Below are positions 50,638 through 59,253 of a stretch of 64,000 bases of DNA, one piece after another. Within the stretch, counting starts at the first letter, position 1. Every line of letters starts with the position of its first letter. The stretch is from Aliiroseovarius marinus (lineage in GTDB: Bacteria; Pseudomonadota; Alphaproteobacteria; Rhodobacterales; Rhodobacteraceae): the NCBI RefSeq assembly GCF_004360145.1, contig NZ_ML178715.1:126069-190068 (forward strand), read 5' to 3'. Both the position numbers and the translations under genes were made by a program. The notes beneath the pieces are model-generated. The model did no database searches, was not told where the DNA came from, and was given only the letters and a program-made list of their open reading frames with translations.

Positions 50638-51273
50638 ATGCTGGACGCTTATGCACGGAAACTAATTGATCCGCCGCTGGATCGTGTGGGCGGCCTGCTG
50701 GCGCGCACGGGCGTCAGCGCCAATGCGGTGACGCTGGTGGGGCTGGGGCTTGGCCTATTGGCTGCGGTCAGCATCGTGTTTGGACAGTTCACACTAGCGC
50801 TGGGGTTGGTTCTGGCATCGCGCGTCGCGGATGGGCTGGACGGCGCCGTCGCCCGCGCAAGCACTCGCTCAGATTTCGGCGGCTATCTGGATATCACCGC
50901 TGATTTCGCCTTTTACGGCGCCATCCCCTTGGCGTTCATCCTGCATGACCCGGCCACAAACGGCATCGCAGGCGCGGTCCTGCTGCTGAGCTTCTACGTC
51001 AACGGCGCCAGCTTCCTTGGCTACGCGATCCTTGCCGCAAAGCGGGGCATGGACACCCGCGCACAAGGGATCAAGTCGCTCTACTATTCAAATGGCATTC
51101 TGGAAGGCACGGAAACCATCGCGTTCTTCGTCCTCCTCTGCCTTGTTCCCCGTTTCTTCATGCCTTTGGCATGGCTCTTTGCCATCGCCTGCTTCGCCAC
51201 CGCCATTCTGCGCGTCTGGGGTGCGTATCAGGCCTTTGGCCCCACACTTTCCGATCAACAGGAGTCCAAATGA
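50638..51273 (+). CDS. CDP-alcohol phosphatidyltransferase family (YnjF-like)
   Basis: A 211-residue inner-membrane protein. The CDP-alcohol transferase motif D-G-x2-A-R-x7-G-x3-D-x3-D is complete in DGAVARASTRSDFGGYLDITAD. Several TM segments surround it (for example LGLGLLAAVSIVFGQFTLALGLVLA, LAFILHD-GIAGAVLLLSFYVNG). The next gene, a YnjB-type binding protein, starts at its stop (ATGA). In E. coli the ynjF phosphatidyltransferase gene likewise lies with the ynjBCD ABC genes, so this is a conserved neighbourhood. The alcohol acceptor is unknown. Confidence 0.87.
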   Translation: MLDAYARKLIDPPLDRVGGLLARTGVSANAVTLVGLGLGLLAAVSIVFGQFTLALGLVLASRVADGLDGAVARASTRSDFGGYLDITADFAFYGAIPLAFILHDPATNGIAGAVLLLSFYVNGASFLGYAILAAKRGMDTRAQGIKSLYYSNGILEGTETIAFFVLLCLVPRFFMPLAWLFAIACFATAILRVWGAYQAFGPTLSDQQESK

Positions 51274-52478
51274 AACACCTTGCTCTTGCCGCCAGCCTGC
51301 TGGCGTCGACCTTTCTGCCCACGGCCAGCTTTGCCGATCCGGATCCCGCGAACTGGGACGCTGTGCTGGACGAGGCGAAAGGCCAGACCGTGTACTGGAA
51401 CGCATGGGGCGGATCGCCGACCACGAACGCGTTCATCGAATGGGCCGGCGACCAGATCCAAGCGCGCTATGGCGTGACGCTGGAGCATGTGAAGCTGACC
51501 GACACCGCCGACGCCGTGACCCGCGTGTTGTCGGAAAAGCAAGCCGGTCAGGATGATGACGGCGCAATCGACATGATCTGGATTAACGGGGCCAACTTTG
51601 CCTCGATGAAAGATAATGGATTGCTGTTTGGCCCGTTTGCCGAGGACCTGCCGAACTGGCAATTCGTCGACGTTGATGGCAAGACCGTCCGCACGGACTT
51701 CACCGTCCCGGTCGAAGGCTACGAGGCCCCCTGGGCCATGGCACAGGTCGTGTTCATGTATGACACCGCCGACATTGCCGAACCGCTTCCGTCTGCCGCC
51801 GCGATCCTTGAATGGGCCAAAGCGCATCCCGGCCGTTTCACCTATCCACAGCCGCCTGACTTCCTTGGCACGACCTTCTTGAAGCAGATGCTGGTCGAGC
51901 TGCTGGACGATCCCTCGGTTCTGGCCGCGCCTGTGTCGGACGAGACCTATGCCGATGTCACCGCGCCGCTCTGGGCCTATCTGGAAGAGCTGACCCCCGC
52001 CCTGTGGCGTGAGGGCCGCGCCTATCCGCCCAACGGCACCCGCCAGATCCAGCTGATCAATGACGGAGAGCTGGACATGGCCGTGTCCTTCAGCCCCAGT
52101 GAAGCGTCGACCGCCATCGCCAATTACGAACTGCCGGACACTGTGCGCACCTTCGTTTTGGATAAGGGCACGATCGGCAATGCCTCCTTCGTGGCGATCC
52201 CCTATAACTCGGGGTCGAAAGCAGGTGCGATGGTGCTGGCCGATTTCCTGATGTCGCCCGAGGCACAGGCCCACGCGCAAGACCCGAACGTGCTGGGCTA
52301 TGGCACGGTTTTGAACATGGCCGCCCTGTCGGACGAAGACCGCGCCCGTTTTGACGCGCTGGATCTGGGCATCGCCACTCTGACACCCGCCCAGCTGGGC
52401 CGCGTGCAGGACGAGCCGCATCCCAGCTGGATGACCCGCATCGCCGAAGACTGGCAGTCGCGCTACGGCGTTCAGTAA
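51270..52478 (+). CDS. ynjB: YnjB-family ABC transporter substrate-binding protein
   Basis: A 402-residue periplasmic binding protein. The signal peptide MKHLALAASLLASTFLPTASFA is followed by DPDPANWDAVLDEAKGQTVYWNAWGGSPTTNAFIEWAGD, a YnjB hallmark (mature residues 23-61). Also present are GYEAPWAMAQVVFMYDTADI and RFTYPQPPDFLGTTFLKQML. ATG 51270 overlaps the preceding stop and follows CAGGAG. A 10-bp hairpin lies right after its stop (52485-52513). It belongs to the thiamine/iron-like type of ABC uptake systems; ligand unknown. Confidence 0.88.
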   Translation: MKHLALAASLLASTFLPTASFADPDPANWDAVLDEAKGQTVYWNAWGGSPTTNAFIEWAGDQIQARYGVTLEHVKLTDTADAVTRVLSEKQAGQDDDGAIDMIWINGANFASMKDNGLLFGPFAEDLPNWQFVDVDGKTVRTDFTVPVEGYEAPWAMAQVVFMYDTADIAEPLPSAAAILEWAKAHPGRFTYPQPPDFLGTTFLKQMLVELLDDPSVLAAPVSDETYADVTAPLWAYLEELTPALWREGRAYPPNGTRQIQLINDGELDMAVSFSPSEASTAIANYELPDTVRTFVLDKGTIGNASFVAIPYNSGSKAGAMVLADFLMSPEAQAHAQDPNVLGYGTVLNMAALSDEDRARFDALDLGIATLTPAQLGRVQDEPHPSWMTRIAEDWQSRYGVQ

Positions 52479-52484
52479 AATGCG

Positions 52485-52513
52485 ATTGCCCCGCGCGCCG
52501 CGTGCGGGGCAAT
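52485..52513 (+). other. Intercistronic hairpin between ynjB and ynjC
   Basis: ATTGCCCCGC (52485-52494) pairs perfectly with GCGGGGCAAT (52504-52513). Such hairpins after a binding-protein gene often protect that mRNA or reduce read-through. It also argues for the ynjC start at 52522 over 52480. Confidence 0.7.
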
Positions 52514-52521
52514 ACTCTGAC

Positions 52522-54216
52522 ATGAAATACCTCCCCCGCCTTCCCCTGTTTCCATTGCTGACGGTCCTGTTTCTGCTGGGTCCGCTGGTGGCAGGGCTGT
52601 GGGGAACACTTCTGCCCGCCTTTGGGCACTTCCCTGCGGGTGGACATACCGGCCCGTCACTTGATCCATTCCGCGCGCTTTGGAACTGGCCCGGATTGTC
52701 CGATGCATCCCGGCTGTCGCTGGTCACGGGCGTTGTCTCGGCAGTCCTGTCGCTGGCCATCACAGCCCTAATCCTCGCAGGCTGGACCGGCACGCGTGGG
52801 TTTCGCGTGCTGGAACGTCTGCTCTCGCCCTTCCTCTCGGTCCCCCACGCCGCCGCCGCCTTTGGGCTGGCCTTTCTGATTGCCCCCTCGGGCTGGATCG
52901 CGCGGCTGTTATCCCCGTGGCTGACGGGGTGGGAGCGTCCGCCGGACCTTTTGATCCTCAATGACCCATGGGGGCTGTCGTTAATCGCAGGCATGGTGGT
53001 GAAAGAGGTCCCGTTCCTCCTCCTCATGTCCATCGCTGCCCTTGGCCAGATCGACGGACGCCGCCGCATGGCGTTGAGCCAGAGCATGGGATATGGCCGC
53101 ATCAAAGCATGGATGATCGCCATCTTCCCGGCGCTCTACGCCCGCATCCGCCTGCCCGTGCTTGTGGTCCTGACATGGGCCATGTCGGTGGTGGATGTGG
53201 CGGTGATCCTTGGCCCATCAACGCCGCCCACACTATCGGTTCAGATCGTGCGCTGGATGTCGGACCCGGACATTGGCTTTCGCCTACTCGCCGCCGCCGC
53301 TGCACTGTGGCAACTGGTGTTGGTCGTCGCGGGCGTCGGTCTGTGGTTTCTGGGCGAAGCGCTGATTGCCCGCCTTGCCCGCCGACAGGTCGAGGCCGGA
53401 CGGCGCGGGCGCAGCGACACCGCCCTGCGTGTCGCAGGCTTCGCCCTCGGCACCACCGTCTCACTATCCCTACTACTGGGTTTCCTTGGCCTGATCATCT
53501 GGTCCTTCGCCGGGTTTTGGAGCTTCCCTGACCTGCTGCCAGATCAGTTCACCTTACGAAGCTGGATGCGCCACCGCACCGGCAGTCTGGACGCATTGGG
53601 GGAAACCGCGCTGATCGCGGGCGTCTCGGTCACCATCGGGATGATCCTGACCATTGGTTGCCTTGAAACCGAGGAACGCTATGGCCTGCGCCTGACCCAA
53701 CGAGGGATGTGGCTGATCTATCTGCCACTGATCCTGCCGCAAACCGCGTTCCTACCGGGACTGCAAACGCTGCTTTTGAACCTTGGGCTGGGCATGGGGC
53801 GGCTGCCCGTCATTCTGGCCCATCTGGTCTTTGTCCTACCCTATCTGCGCCTATCCCTCGAAGGCCCATGGCAATCGTGGGACAGTCGCCAAGCCACGGT
53901 CGCCAAAGCGCTGGGGGCCACGCCGAACCAAATCCTGTGGCGCGTGCGTTTGCCGATGCTTCTGGCCCCGCTTCTGACCGCAACCGCCGTCGGCGTCGCG
54001 GTGTCGGTCGGGCAATACCTGCCCACGCTTCTGGCGGGCGGGGGCCGGGTTGAAACCCTGACCACCGAGGCCATCGCGCTGGCGTCTGGCGGAGACCGCC
54101 GCGCCATCGGCGTCTTCGGCCTGATGCAAACCGCTGCCGCGATGCTGCCCTTCGCGCTGGCCTTGGCGCTGCCCGCTTTGGTATGGCGCAACCGAAAGGG
54201 GCTTTTGAATGGCTAA
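52522..54216 (+). CDS. ynjC: YnjC-like fused double-permease ABC transporter protein
   Basis: A 564-residue inner-membrane protein made of two fused permease modules with about twelve TM segments in all. Each half has an ATPase-contact loop: first QIDGRRRMALSQSMGYGRIKAWMIAIFPALYARIRLPV, second WDSRQATVAKALGATPNQILWRVRLPMLLAPLLTATAVG (about residues 170-210 and 465-505). The internal duplication is like ThiP and YnjC. ATG 52522 is used; an ATG at 52480 would include the hairpin. The ATPase gene starts eight bases before its stop. Confidence 0.88.
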   Translation: MKYLPRLPLFPLLTVLFLLGPLVAGLWGTLLPAFGHFPAGGHTGPSLDPFRALWNWPGLSDASRLSLVTGVVSAVLSLAITALILAGWTGTRGFRVLERLLSPFLSVPHAAAAFGLAFLIAPSGWIARLLSPWLTGWERPPDLLILNDPWGLSLIAGMVVKEVPFLLLMSIAALGQIDGRRRMALSQSMGYGRIKAWMIAIFPALYARIRLPVLVVLTWAMSVVDVAVILGPSTPPTLSVQIVRWMSDPDIGFRLLAAAAALWQLVLVVAGVGLWFLGEALIARLARRQVEAGRRGRSDTALRVAGFALGTTVSLSLLLGFLGLIIWSFAGFWSFPDLLPDQFTLRSWMRHRTGSLDALGETALIAGVSVTIGMILTIGCLETEERYGLRLTQRGMWLIYLPLILPQTAFLPGLQTLLLNLGLGMGRLPVILAHLVFVLPYLRLSLEGPWQSWDSRQATVAKALGATPNQILWRVRLPMLLAPLLTATAVGVAVSVGQYLPTLLAGGGRVETLTTEAIALASGGDRRAIGVFGLMQTAAAMLPFALALALPALVWRNRKGLLNG

Positions 54217-54841
54217 CGGATTGCATCTGGAGCAGGTCCGCATCCTGAAAGACGGCGCACCGCTGATCGAGATCGACACCCATGTCGCGCCCGGATCGGT
54301 GCTGACCATCATGGGGCCAAGCGGCGTGGGTAAATCCACGCTGCTGTCGGCGATCATCGGCACCCTGCCCCCGGCCTTCTCGCTACAAGGCCATGTCCGA
54401 CTAGAGGACCGAGACCTGCTGCCCCTGCCGCCCGAAGATCGTTGTGTGGGGATCCTGTTCCAAGACGCACTTTTGTTTCCGCATCTCAGCGTGGGGGCCA
54501 ATCTGGCCTTTGGGCTGGCCCAAGGCGGTACCCGCGCGGAACGCCGTGCGCAGATCGACGCGGCACTGGCCGAAGTGGGACTGGAGGGCTTCGCTGACCG
54601 AGACCCCGAAACCCTGTCGGGCGGGCAACGGGCACGGGTGGCCTTGATGCGGATGTTGCTGTCCGAGCCGAAGGCGCTGCTGTTGGATGAACCGTTCTCA
54701 GGCCTTGATGCCGCCCTGCGCGAACAAGTCCGCGCGCTGGTGTTTGACCACGCCCGCGCTCGTGCCCTGCCGGTTCTGATGGTCACCCATGATCAGGAAG
54801 ACGCGGATGCGGCGGGCGGCGAAGTTGTGCGGTTGGAATAA
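54209..54841 (+). CDS. ynjD: YnjD-like ABC transporter ATP-binding protein
   Basis: A 210-residue ATPase, short as in the ThiQ/YnjD group. Walker A is IMGPSGVGKSTLLSAIIGT, the Q-loop is GILFQDALLFPHLSVGAN, the signature is TLSGGQRARVALMRMLL, Walker B is ALLLDEPFSGLDAAL, and the switch is MVTHDQEDADAAG. It overlaps ynjC by eight bases. It powers the YnjBC transporter. Two hairpins follow at 54876-54925 before the convergent ECF genes. Confidence 0.9.
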   Translation: MANGLHLEQVRILKDGAPLIEIDTHVAPGSVLTIMGPSGVGKSTLLSAIIGTLPPAFSLQGHVRLEDRDLLPLPPEDRCVGILFQDALLFPHLSVGANLAFGLAQGGTRAERRAQIDAALAEVGLEGFADRDPETLSGGQRARVALMRMLLSEPKALLLDEPFSGLDAALREQVRALVFDHARARALPVLMVTHDQEDADAAGGEVVRLE

Positions 54842-54875
54842 CGATAGGGCATCGCCGGTCCGCGGGTGGGCGTGA

Positions 54876-54925
54876 AGCGCCCGCCCATGGGGGCGGACGG
54901 GCGCTGCCCGGTCTATCGACCGGGC
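54876..54925. terminator. Paired hairpins between convergent ynjD and ECF operon
   Basis: AGCGCCCG (54876-54883) pairs with CGGGCGCT (54898-54905), and GCCCGGTC (54906-54913) pairs with GACCGGGC (54918-54925). Two adjacent perfect 8-bp stems in a 90-base convergent gap suggest termination for both directions, though there is no T tract. Confidence 0.55.
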
Positions 54926-54931
54926 GGAATG

Positions 54932-55582
54932 CTAGATCCGCACCAGTTTTCGATTTTCCAACCGGTACCCCTCGGGCGCGATTTCAGCGCGGAAATCGGG
55001 CGCGTGGCTGACCAGAAGGATCGCCTGATCCAACCCTTTCAGGATCTCGGTCAAACGGGCGTAGTTGTCCGGGTCCAGCGCGTTGGTGGGTTCATCCAAG
55101 ATCAGCACTTCCGGCTCCATCGCCAAAACGGTCGCCAGCGTCACCAAACGCTTTTCGCCGCCCGACAGCTTATGCGTGATCCGGTCGCGCAGATGCATCA
55201 GACCAAGACGGCCTAGTACCTGATCGACGATGGCCAGAGCCTCGTCCTTCGACTTGCCAAGATTTAGGGGACCAAAAGCCACATCCTCGGCCACGGTAGG
55301 GCAGAACAGCTGGTCGTCGGCATCCTGAAAGACAAAGCCGATGCGGCGTCGGACTTCGTGAAAGTCGGCTTCCTGCGTGCGGGATTTGCTGAAGGCGGTG
55401 ATGGTGCCCGCGTCCGGCTGCAACAGCCCCATGATAAGCTTCAACAGCGTCGACTTGCCCGCGCCGTTCGGCCCGACAATCGACAGCCGCTCGCCCGGCT
55501 CCATCCGCATCGAGGCCCCGTCCAGAACCGGCTCAAGCCCCGGATAGGCGAAGTGGATGTCAGAAAGTTCAAGCAGCGGCAT
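54932..55582 (-). CDS. cbiO: ECF cobalt/nickel transporter ATPase
   Basis: A 216-residue ATPase. Walker A is IVGPNGAGKSTLLKLIMGL, the Q-loop is GFVFQDADDQLFCPTVAEDVAFGPLNLG (place: residues 80-107), the signature is HKLSGGEKRLVTLATVLAM, Walker B is VLILDEPTNALDP, and the switch is LVSHAPDF. The DADDQLF stretch after the Q-loop is a hallmark of ECF (CbiO/NikO) ATPases. It overlaps cbiQ by 14 bases and is the last gene of the riboswitch-controlled operon. Confidence 0.92.
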   Translation of the reverse strand: MPLLELSDIHFAYPGLEPVLDGASMRMEPGERLSIVGPNGAGKSTLLKLIMGLLQPDAGTITAFSKSRTQEADFHEVRRRIGFVFQDADDQLFCPTVAEDVAFGPLNLGKSKDEALAIVDQVLGRLGLMHLRDRITHKLSGGEKRLVTLATVLAMEPEVLILDEPTNALDPDNYARLTEILKGLDQAILLVSHAPDFRAEIAPEGYRLENRKLVRI

Positions 55583-56357
55583 AAGCGACCTCGGCCCAGA
55601 TCAGGGCAGCCAGAGCAAGCACCATCGCGCCTGCAAACATCACATCCGTCCGGGTCAGGCGGAACTCTTCCAAGAGCACGATCCGACCACAGAACCCCCG
55701 GCATTTCATCGCGGCCAGAATACGTTCCGACCGTTCAATCGCGCGCACCAGCATCATCCCCACCAGATAGCCATAGCTGCGATAGGTGTGCCAGTTGGTG
55801 CCGGGGCGAAACCCGCGCAGTTTCATCGAGGTCCGCAGACGCAGATATTCCTCGCGCAGGACGTCGATATAGCGGATTGTGAACATCATCAGATGCACCA
55901 GCCGCTCGGGCGTTTTCAGGGCGAACAGGGCGTGGCCCATCGTGACCGGCTCCATTGAGCCGACCAGCGTCATCACCGCCAGAATGACGGCATTGGCGGT
56001 CAGCGCAATCTCGGTCGCACGCCACAGACCTTCCCATGTGGCGTCAAAGCCAAAGACCGAAAACATCGGCGTACCGGGCATGGTGAAGGGCAGCAGGATC
56101 AGGGTGAAGATGATGAACCCGTCCATCATCGCCATGCGCTTCAGCGTCTTCTGGAACGGCAGGCCCGAGATCGCCAGCAGCCACATCGACAGGATCAACG
56201 CGCCGGACAGCACCCGCAGGTCGTCCAGTGTCACCACAGTCACGGCATAAATCACGGTCATCACGATCCGCATCCGAGGATCAAGCGAGGAAACCGCCGC
56301 CCGCAATGCGCCAAAGCCGGTAAGCGGCTTGTCTTCACCTGTCAGGACATAGGTCAC
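55569..56357 (-). CDS. cbiQ: ECF cobalt/nickel transporter T component
   Basis: A 262-residue EcfT-family membrane protein with about five TM segments. The coupling helices that contact the ATPase carry the Ala-Arg-Gly-like motifs AMKCRGFCGRI and SMKLRGFRPGT. DPRMRIVMTVIYAVTVV is the usual CbiQ N-terminus. The ATG overlaps the stop of the preceding gene (ATGA). It forms the energising core with CbiO and binds the substrate-specific CbiM component. Confidence 0.9.
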   Translation of the reverse strand: MTYVLTGEDKPLTGFGALRAAVSSLDPRMRIVMTVIYAVTVVTLDDLRVLSGALILSMWLLAISGLPFQKTLKRMAMMDGFIIFTLILLPFTMPGTPMFSVFGFDATWEGLWRATEIALTANAVILAVMTLVGSMEPVTMGHALFALKTPERLVHLMMFTIRYIDVLREEYLRLRTSMKLRGFRPGTNWHTYRSYGYLVGMMLVRAIERSERILAAMKCRGFCGRIVLLEEFRLTRTDVMFAGAMVLALAALIWAEVAYAAA

Positions 56358-56938
56358 TTACCGCCCTCCATCTTGCGGCGCGCCGCGATGTAGAAGCCGA
56401 GACCGAAAAGGCCGACGATATAGCCAATCCCGCCCAGCACCGACTGAAAGTTCGTCTCGGTTTTCAGCGCGCTCAGTTCCTGCCGGATCGGGCGGAGTTC
56501 CGTGCGCAGCATTGTGGCAAGCTCGGCGCGGGCTTGATCGGACAGGCCGGACAGAGGGGCGCCAGACGCTGCTGGGGTTGAGACGGACGCCGAAGCGGTC
56601 GACGCCGCAGCCTCTTGCCCCATCAGTGCTGCCACGTCTGCAGCGGGCATGAAGACCTCGGCCACGTGGCCCGCGCCAAGATCACCTCGGAAAATATGCG
56701 TGACGGGTTGCGTGGGCGTGAAGATGAAGAAGCCGTCCGCGTCGGTCTTGGTCTCGCCCAGCTTATTGCCGGCCTCGTCAAAGACCTCGACCAGAAGATC
56801 GGTGGCCATGTCGCCGCTGGAAAAGCCAATCTCACCCTCGATGTTCGACCCGGATGGGAAGACGGACGAGATGATATTATGGGCCAAGGCCGGCACAGGG
56901 GCCGCCAAGGCGAGGATCAGAACCAGAGATCGGATCAT
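56354..56938 (-). CDS. NikL/CbiL-type accessory subunit of the ECF transporter
   Basis: A 194-residue protein with a signal-like N-terminal TM (about 1-20, ending PALAHN), a periplasmic carboxypeptidase-regulatory-like beta domain (LLVEVFDEAGNKLGETKTDADGFFIF), a low-complexity Ala/Ser stretch and a C-terminal TM (LGGIGYIVGLFGLGFYIAARRK). This two-TM topology with a periplasmic domain is that of the NikL/CbiL or CbiN-like auxiliary subunits. ATG at 56938 follows GGAGG; it overlaps cbiM by four bases. The residues after cleavage, HNIISSVFPSG, place a His at the N-terminus, possibly metal-binding. Confidence 0.78.
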   Translation of the reverse strand: MIRSLVLILALAAPVPALAHNIISSVFPSGSNIEGEIGFSSGDMATDLLVEVFDEAGNKLGETKTDADGFFIFTPTQPVTHIFRGDLGAGHVAEVFMPAADVAALMGQEAAASTASASVSTPAASGAPLSGLSDQARAELATMLRTELRPIRQELSALKTETNFQSVLGGIGYIVGLFGLGFYIAARRKMEGGK

Positions 56939-57552
56939 GCCCATCCTCCTTTCGCGCCTGCGAAGAGCTCGGGCTTCACGCGACGGGCCAAGAAGATGGC
57001 CGCGCCGGACAGAAGCGCTTCGATGATGATAACAGGAATATGCGCCACGAAGACCAGTTTGGCGGCGGGGATGAATTCGTCCCCCGACAAAGCAAGCGAG
57101 AACGCAACAGCAAGCGTGGTCACGGCAATGGCGAAACCGCCACCGAGCCCGCCCCAGATCGCGCCCTGCATCGGGGTACCGCGCGCGACAAGACGCCCGA
57201 AGATCAGTCCGGCCAGAACGGCGGGCCCCGCGATGTTGATCGCGTTTACGCCCAGCACGGTCAAACCGCCGAACCCAAAGAACACTGCCTGCAACAGAAG
57301 CCCGACAAACAGCGCCGGGAACGCCGCCCAACCCAGCACCAGACCCGCCAACCCGTTCAGGATCAGGTGAACCGAGCTTGGGCCGATGGGCACATGGATC
57401 AACGACGCCACGAAGAAGCTGGCGGACAGCACACCTGCCGCCGGAATACGCTCCAGCGGCAGTTTCTTCAGGCCCATCGCGATCCCGCCCACAGCCAAAG
57501 CCGCGCCGCCAAGCAGCACGGGATTTGACAGAGCTCCATCTACAATGTGCAT
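56935..57552 (-). CDS. cbiM: ECF cobalt/nickel transporter substrate-binding subunit
   Basis: A 205-residue integral membrane S-component. It begins Met-His (MHIVDGALSNPV); the His at position 2 is the strictly conserved metal ligand of CbiM/NikM. Other features are HVPIGPSSVHLILNGLAGLVLGWAAFPALFVGLLLQAVFFGFGGLTVLGVNA (about residues 54-105) with further His/Asn ligands. About seven TMs. It selects Co2+ or Ni2+. The cobalamin riboswitch upstream of the operon favours cobalt. It starts ten bases after the NikK-like gene ends. Confidence 0.92.
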   Translation of the reverse strand: MHIVDGALSNPVLLGGAALAVGGIAMGLKKLPLERIPAAGVLSASFFVASLIHVPIGPSSVHLILNGLAGLVLGWAAFPALFVGLLLQAVFFGFGGLTVLGVNAINIAGPAVLAGLIFGRLVARGTPMQGAIWGGLGGGFAIAVTTLAVAFSLALSGDEFIPAAKLVFVAHIPVIIIEALLSGAAIFLARRVKPELFAGAKGGWA

Positions 57553-57562
57553 TGCGCGTTCC

Positions 57563-58348
57563 TTACTTCAGTTCGGTGGCGTTGATCCACAGAACCGCGT
57601 CTTGGCTCAGCTCTTTGCCGTTATGTTCGGTTGCCGGACCGGACCCCAAGGCTGCGAAGCCCCAGTTGCCCGCTTTCGGAATGCCGAAGGTGAAAACGCC
57701 GTTTGCATCGGTCAGGGCTACGATAGTGCCGCCGGGCATCGCGCCCACGGTGCTATCGGTTGTCGAGAATGCCGCCAGATCCGGCTCGGCGGCCATGTAT
57801 TCGATCTCGATCTCGGCGCCTGCGACGGGCTTGCCCTCGGACAGCACCACGCCCGAGAAGGTCGAGCCGACGACAACGTTGTAGGGCTTGTTCAGCGGCA
57901 AGATCTCGGTCGGCAGACCAACGGGCTGATCCCAATCGGTGGGCAGCGTGTTGCGGTTCAGAACCGATTTGGTGATCTGCTGAATGTAGATGTCTTCGCT
58001 TTCCTCATAGTACGGCGCAGGCACGGTCACGACCACATAGTCGCCCGAGCGCTTGACCGGCACAGACGCGGTAAAGGCCGCAGATTCATTGTGCTTGCCC
58101 TTGAAGGTGGCGGGCGCCACGCGATCCATCAGGTCGGTTTTTTCACCGTTGTGGATCATGAAGAACTCTTGCGGCGCGTCCATATCCATGGCGTGCCCGT
58201 TCTCCATCGGGTGCCAAAAGATCAGGCCCATCGGCACGTCGCCGGGCTTGTCGATCAGCACCTCATCGGTGTGTTGCAGCAGGAAATGCGCCTGAGCGGC
58301 AACGGGTACAAAAGCGGCCAGTGTAGCGGCCAGAACAGTCTTTTTCAT
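57563..58348 (-). CDS. DUF4198 periplasmic protein (NikK/CbiK-type)
   Basis: A 261-residue secreted protein with signal peptide (ending AQA) and a mature N-terminus HFLLQHTDEVLI, where the leading His is suited to metal binding. It has two beta-sandwich-like regions and a carboxypeptidase-regulatory-like segment (TIVALTDANGVFTFGIPKAG). DUF4198 proteins of this kind (NikK) accompany NikMLQO transporters and are thought to bind the metal outside the membrane. MENGHAMDMDAP is an additional His/Met/Asp-rich stretch. ATG at 58348 follows GAGG. It is the first gene after the riboswitch. Confidence 0.83.
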   Translation of the reverse strand: MKKTVLAATLAAFVPVAAQAHFLLQHTDEVLIDKPGDVPMGLIFWHPMENGHAMDMDAPQEFFMIHNGEKTDLMDRVAPATFKGKHNESAAFTASVPVKRSGDYVVVTVPAPYYEESEDIYIQQITKSVLNRNTLPTDWDQPVGLPTEILPLNKPYNVVVGSTFSGVVLSEGKPVAGAEIEIEYMAAEPDLAAFSTTDSTVGAMPGGTIVALTDANGVFTFGIPKAGNWGFAALGSGPATEHNGKELSQDAVLWINATELK

Positions 58349-58479
58349 GTCGTCCTCATTCGACGTCGCAGGGATCACCTGCAATCAAGAATGAACGAAC
58401 GGGGTATATTGGCACGGGAGGGTCTTTGGACCGCCGGGCCAGACGCGCACCCCGGCGTCCGGTGGAAATGGGCAAATGC

Positions 58480-58678
58480 CCAGCGTCCGGCAGGTCTCCT
58501 GACTTGCGGGTCTTGGCTTGGCTGGCCTTCCCGGGTTGGACCCAGTGGCATGTTCAGCTTTGCTCGCCGCTCACAGTTGCGGGGGCAGTCTCGGATTTGG
58601 CGCCTGTTGGCTACACCTCACCGGGTTCCCTATTACTTTCGCGGTGCTTCTGCACACGCGAAACCGATCGCTGGCCTT
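58480..58678 (-). promoter_or_regulatory. Cobalamin (B12) riboswitch
   Basis: Read on the minus strand, the conserved blocks appear in order: CAGAAGCACCGCGAAAG, AATAGGGAACCCGGTGAGG, CCGAGACTGCCCCCGCAACTG (the B12 box, near 58580), TGAGCGGCGAG, CACTGGGTCC, CCCGGGAAGG and CAAGTCAGGAGACCTGCC at the 3' end. This matches the AdoCbl aptamer. It precedes the NikK-like gene by about 130 bases, so cobalamin should repress the ECF metal transporter. The expression platform was not resolved. Confidence 0.93.
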
Positions 58679-58786
58679 GAATGTCAGAACAGGCGGGGAC
58701 GAGTCAAGCGAAAGCAGGGCGCGCGATGGGTCGCAGACGCGATGGGAAAAGTCGCAAAATTTGTAAGTGGTTGTTTTCGAACGGAA

Positions 58787-59140
58787 TTAACTTCCGCGAT
58801 ATGTCGAGTATCCATAAGGCGATAGTAAAAGCGGCACGTGATAATGCGCCTGTTCGGCCATGCCAAAGCGGATCGGCACCACGTCCAGAAACAGCGGACT
58901 TTCCCCGTCCTGATCGGTGGCGCGCAGATAGTCACCCGCGTGGAAGACAAGCTCGTACACCCCGACCTCGAACGCATCCGCGGGCAGGATCTGTTCATCC
59001 GTCCGCCCGTCGTCATTCGTCACAAGGGAATGCACCAGCGCCCGCACCTCGCCCTCGATCCGGTAGAGGTCAATGCGCAAGCCCTGCGCCGGGCAGCCGC
59101 GCGCCGTGTCCAGAACGTGGGTGGTTAGATATCCGGTCAT
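58787..59140 (-). CDS. uraH: 5-hydroxyisourate hydrolase (transthyretin-like)
   Basis: A 117-residue HIU hydrolase. It begins [21 protein letters not shown], the family start with the catalytic His (H8 in THVLD); a second motif is [12 protein letters not shown]. It ends with the diagnostic tetrapeptide YRGS ([11 protein letters not shown]). The enzyme opens 5-hydroxyisourate to OHCU, which is then decarboxylated by the UraD domain encoded divergently at 59254. The start at 59140 follows GGAAAGG. Confidence 0.95.
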   Translation of the reverse strand: MTGYLTTHVLDTARGCPAQGLRIDLYRIEGEVRALVHSLVTNDDGRTDEQILPADAFEVGVYELVFHAGDYLRATDQDGESPLFLDVVPIRFGMAEQAHYHVPLLLSPYGYSTYRGS

Positions 59141-59253
59141 GGCGTGTCCTTTCCTTGCCCTCACTATTGGGGGATCAGCGCCCCGGCGCAATCCCATTTG
59201 ACCTGACCCGCGTTCCTTGGAAGGGTGGAGGGGAACCAAGGACGAGGGAACTC

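Noticed and set aside
58681-59253. N-terminal extension of the allantoinase fusion gene (frame open from 58681)
   Set aside because: The extension runs antisense through uraH and lacks allantoinase features; the family start is at 59254.
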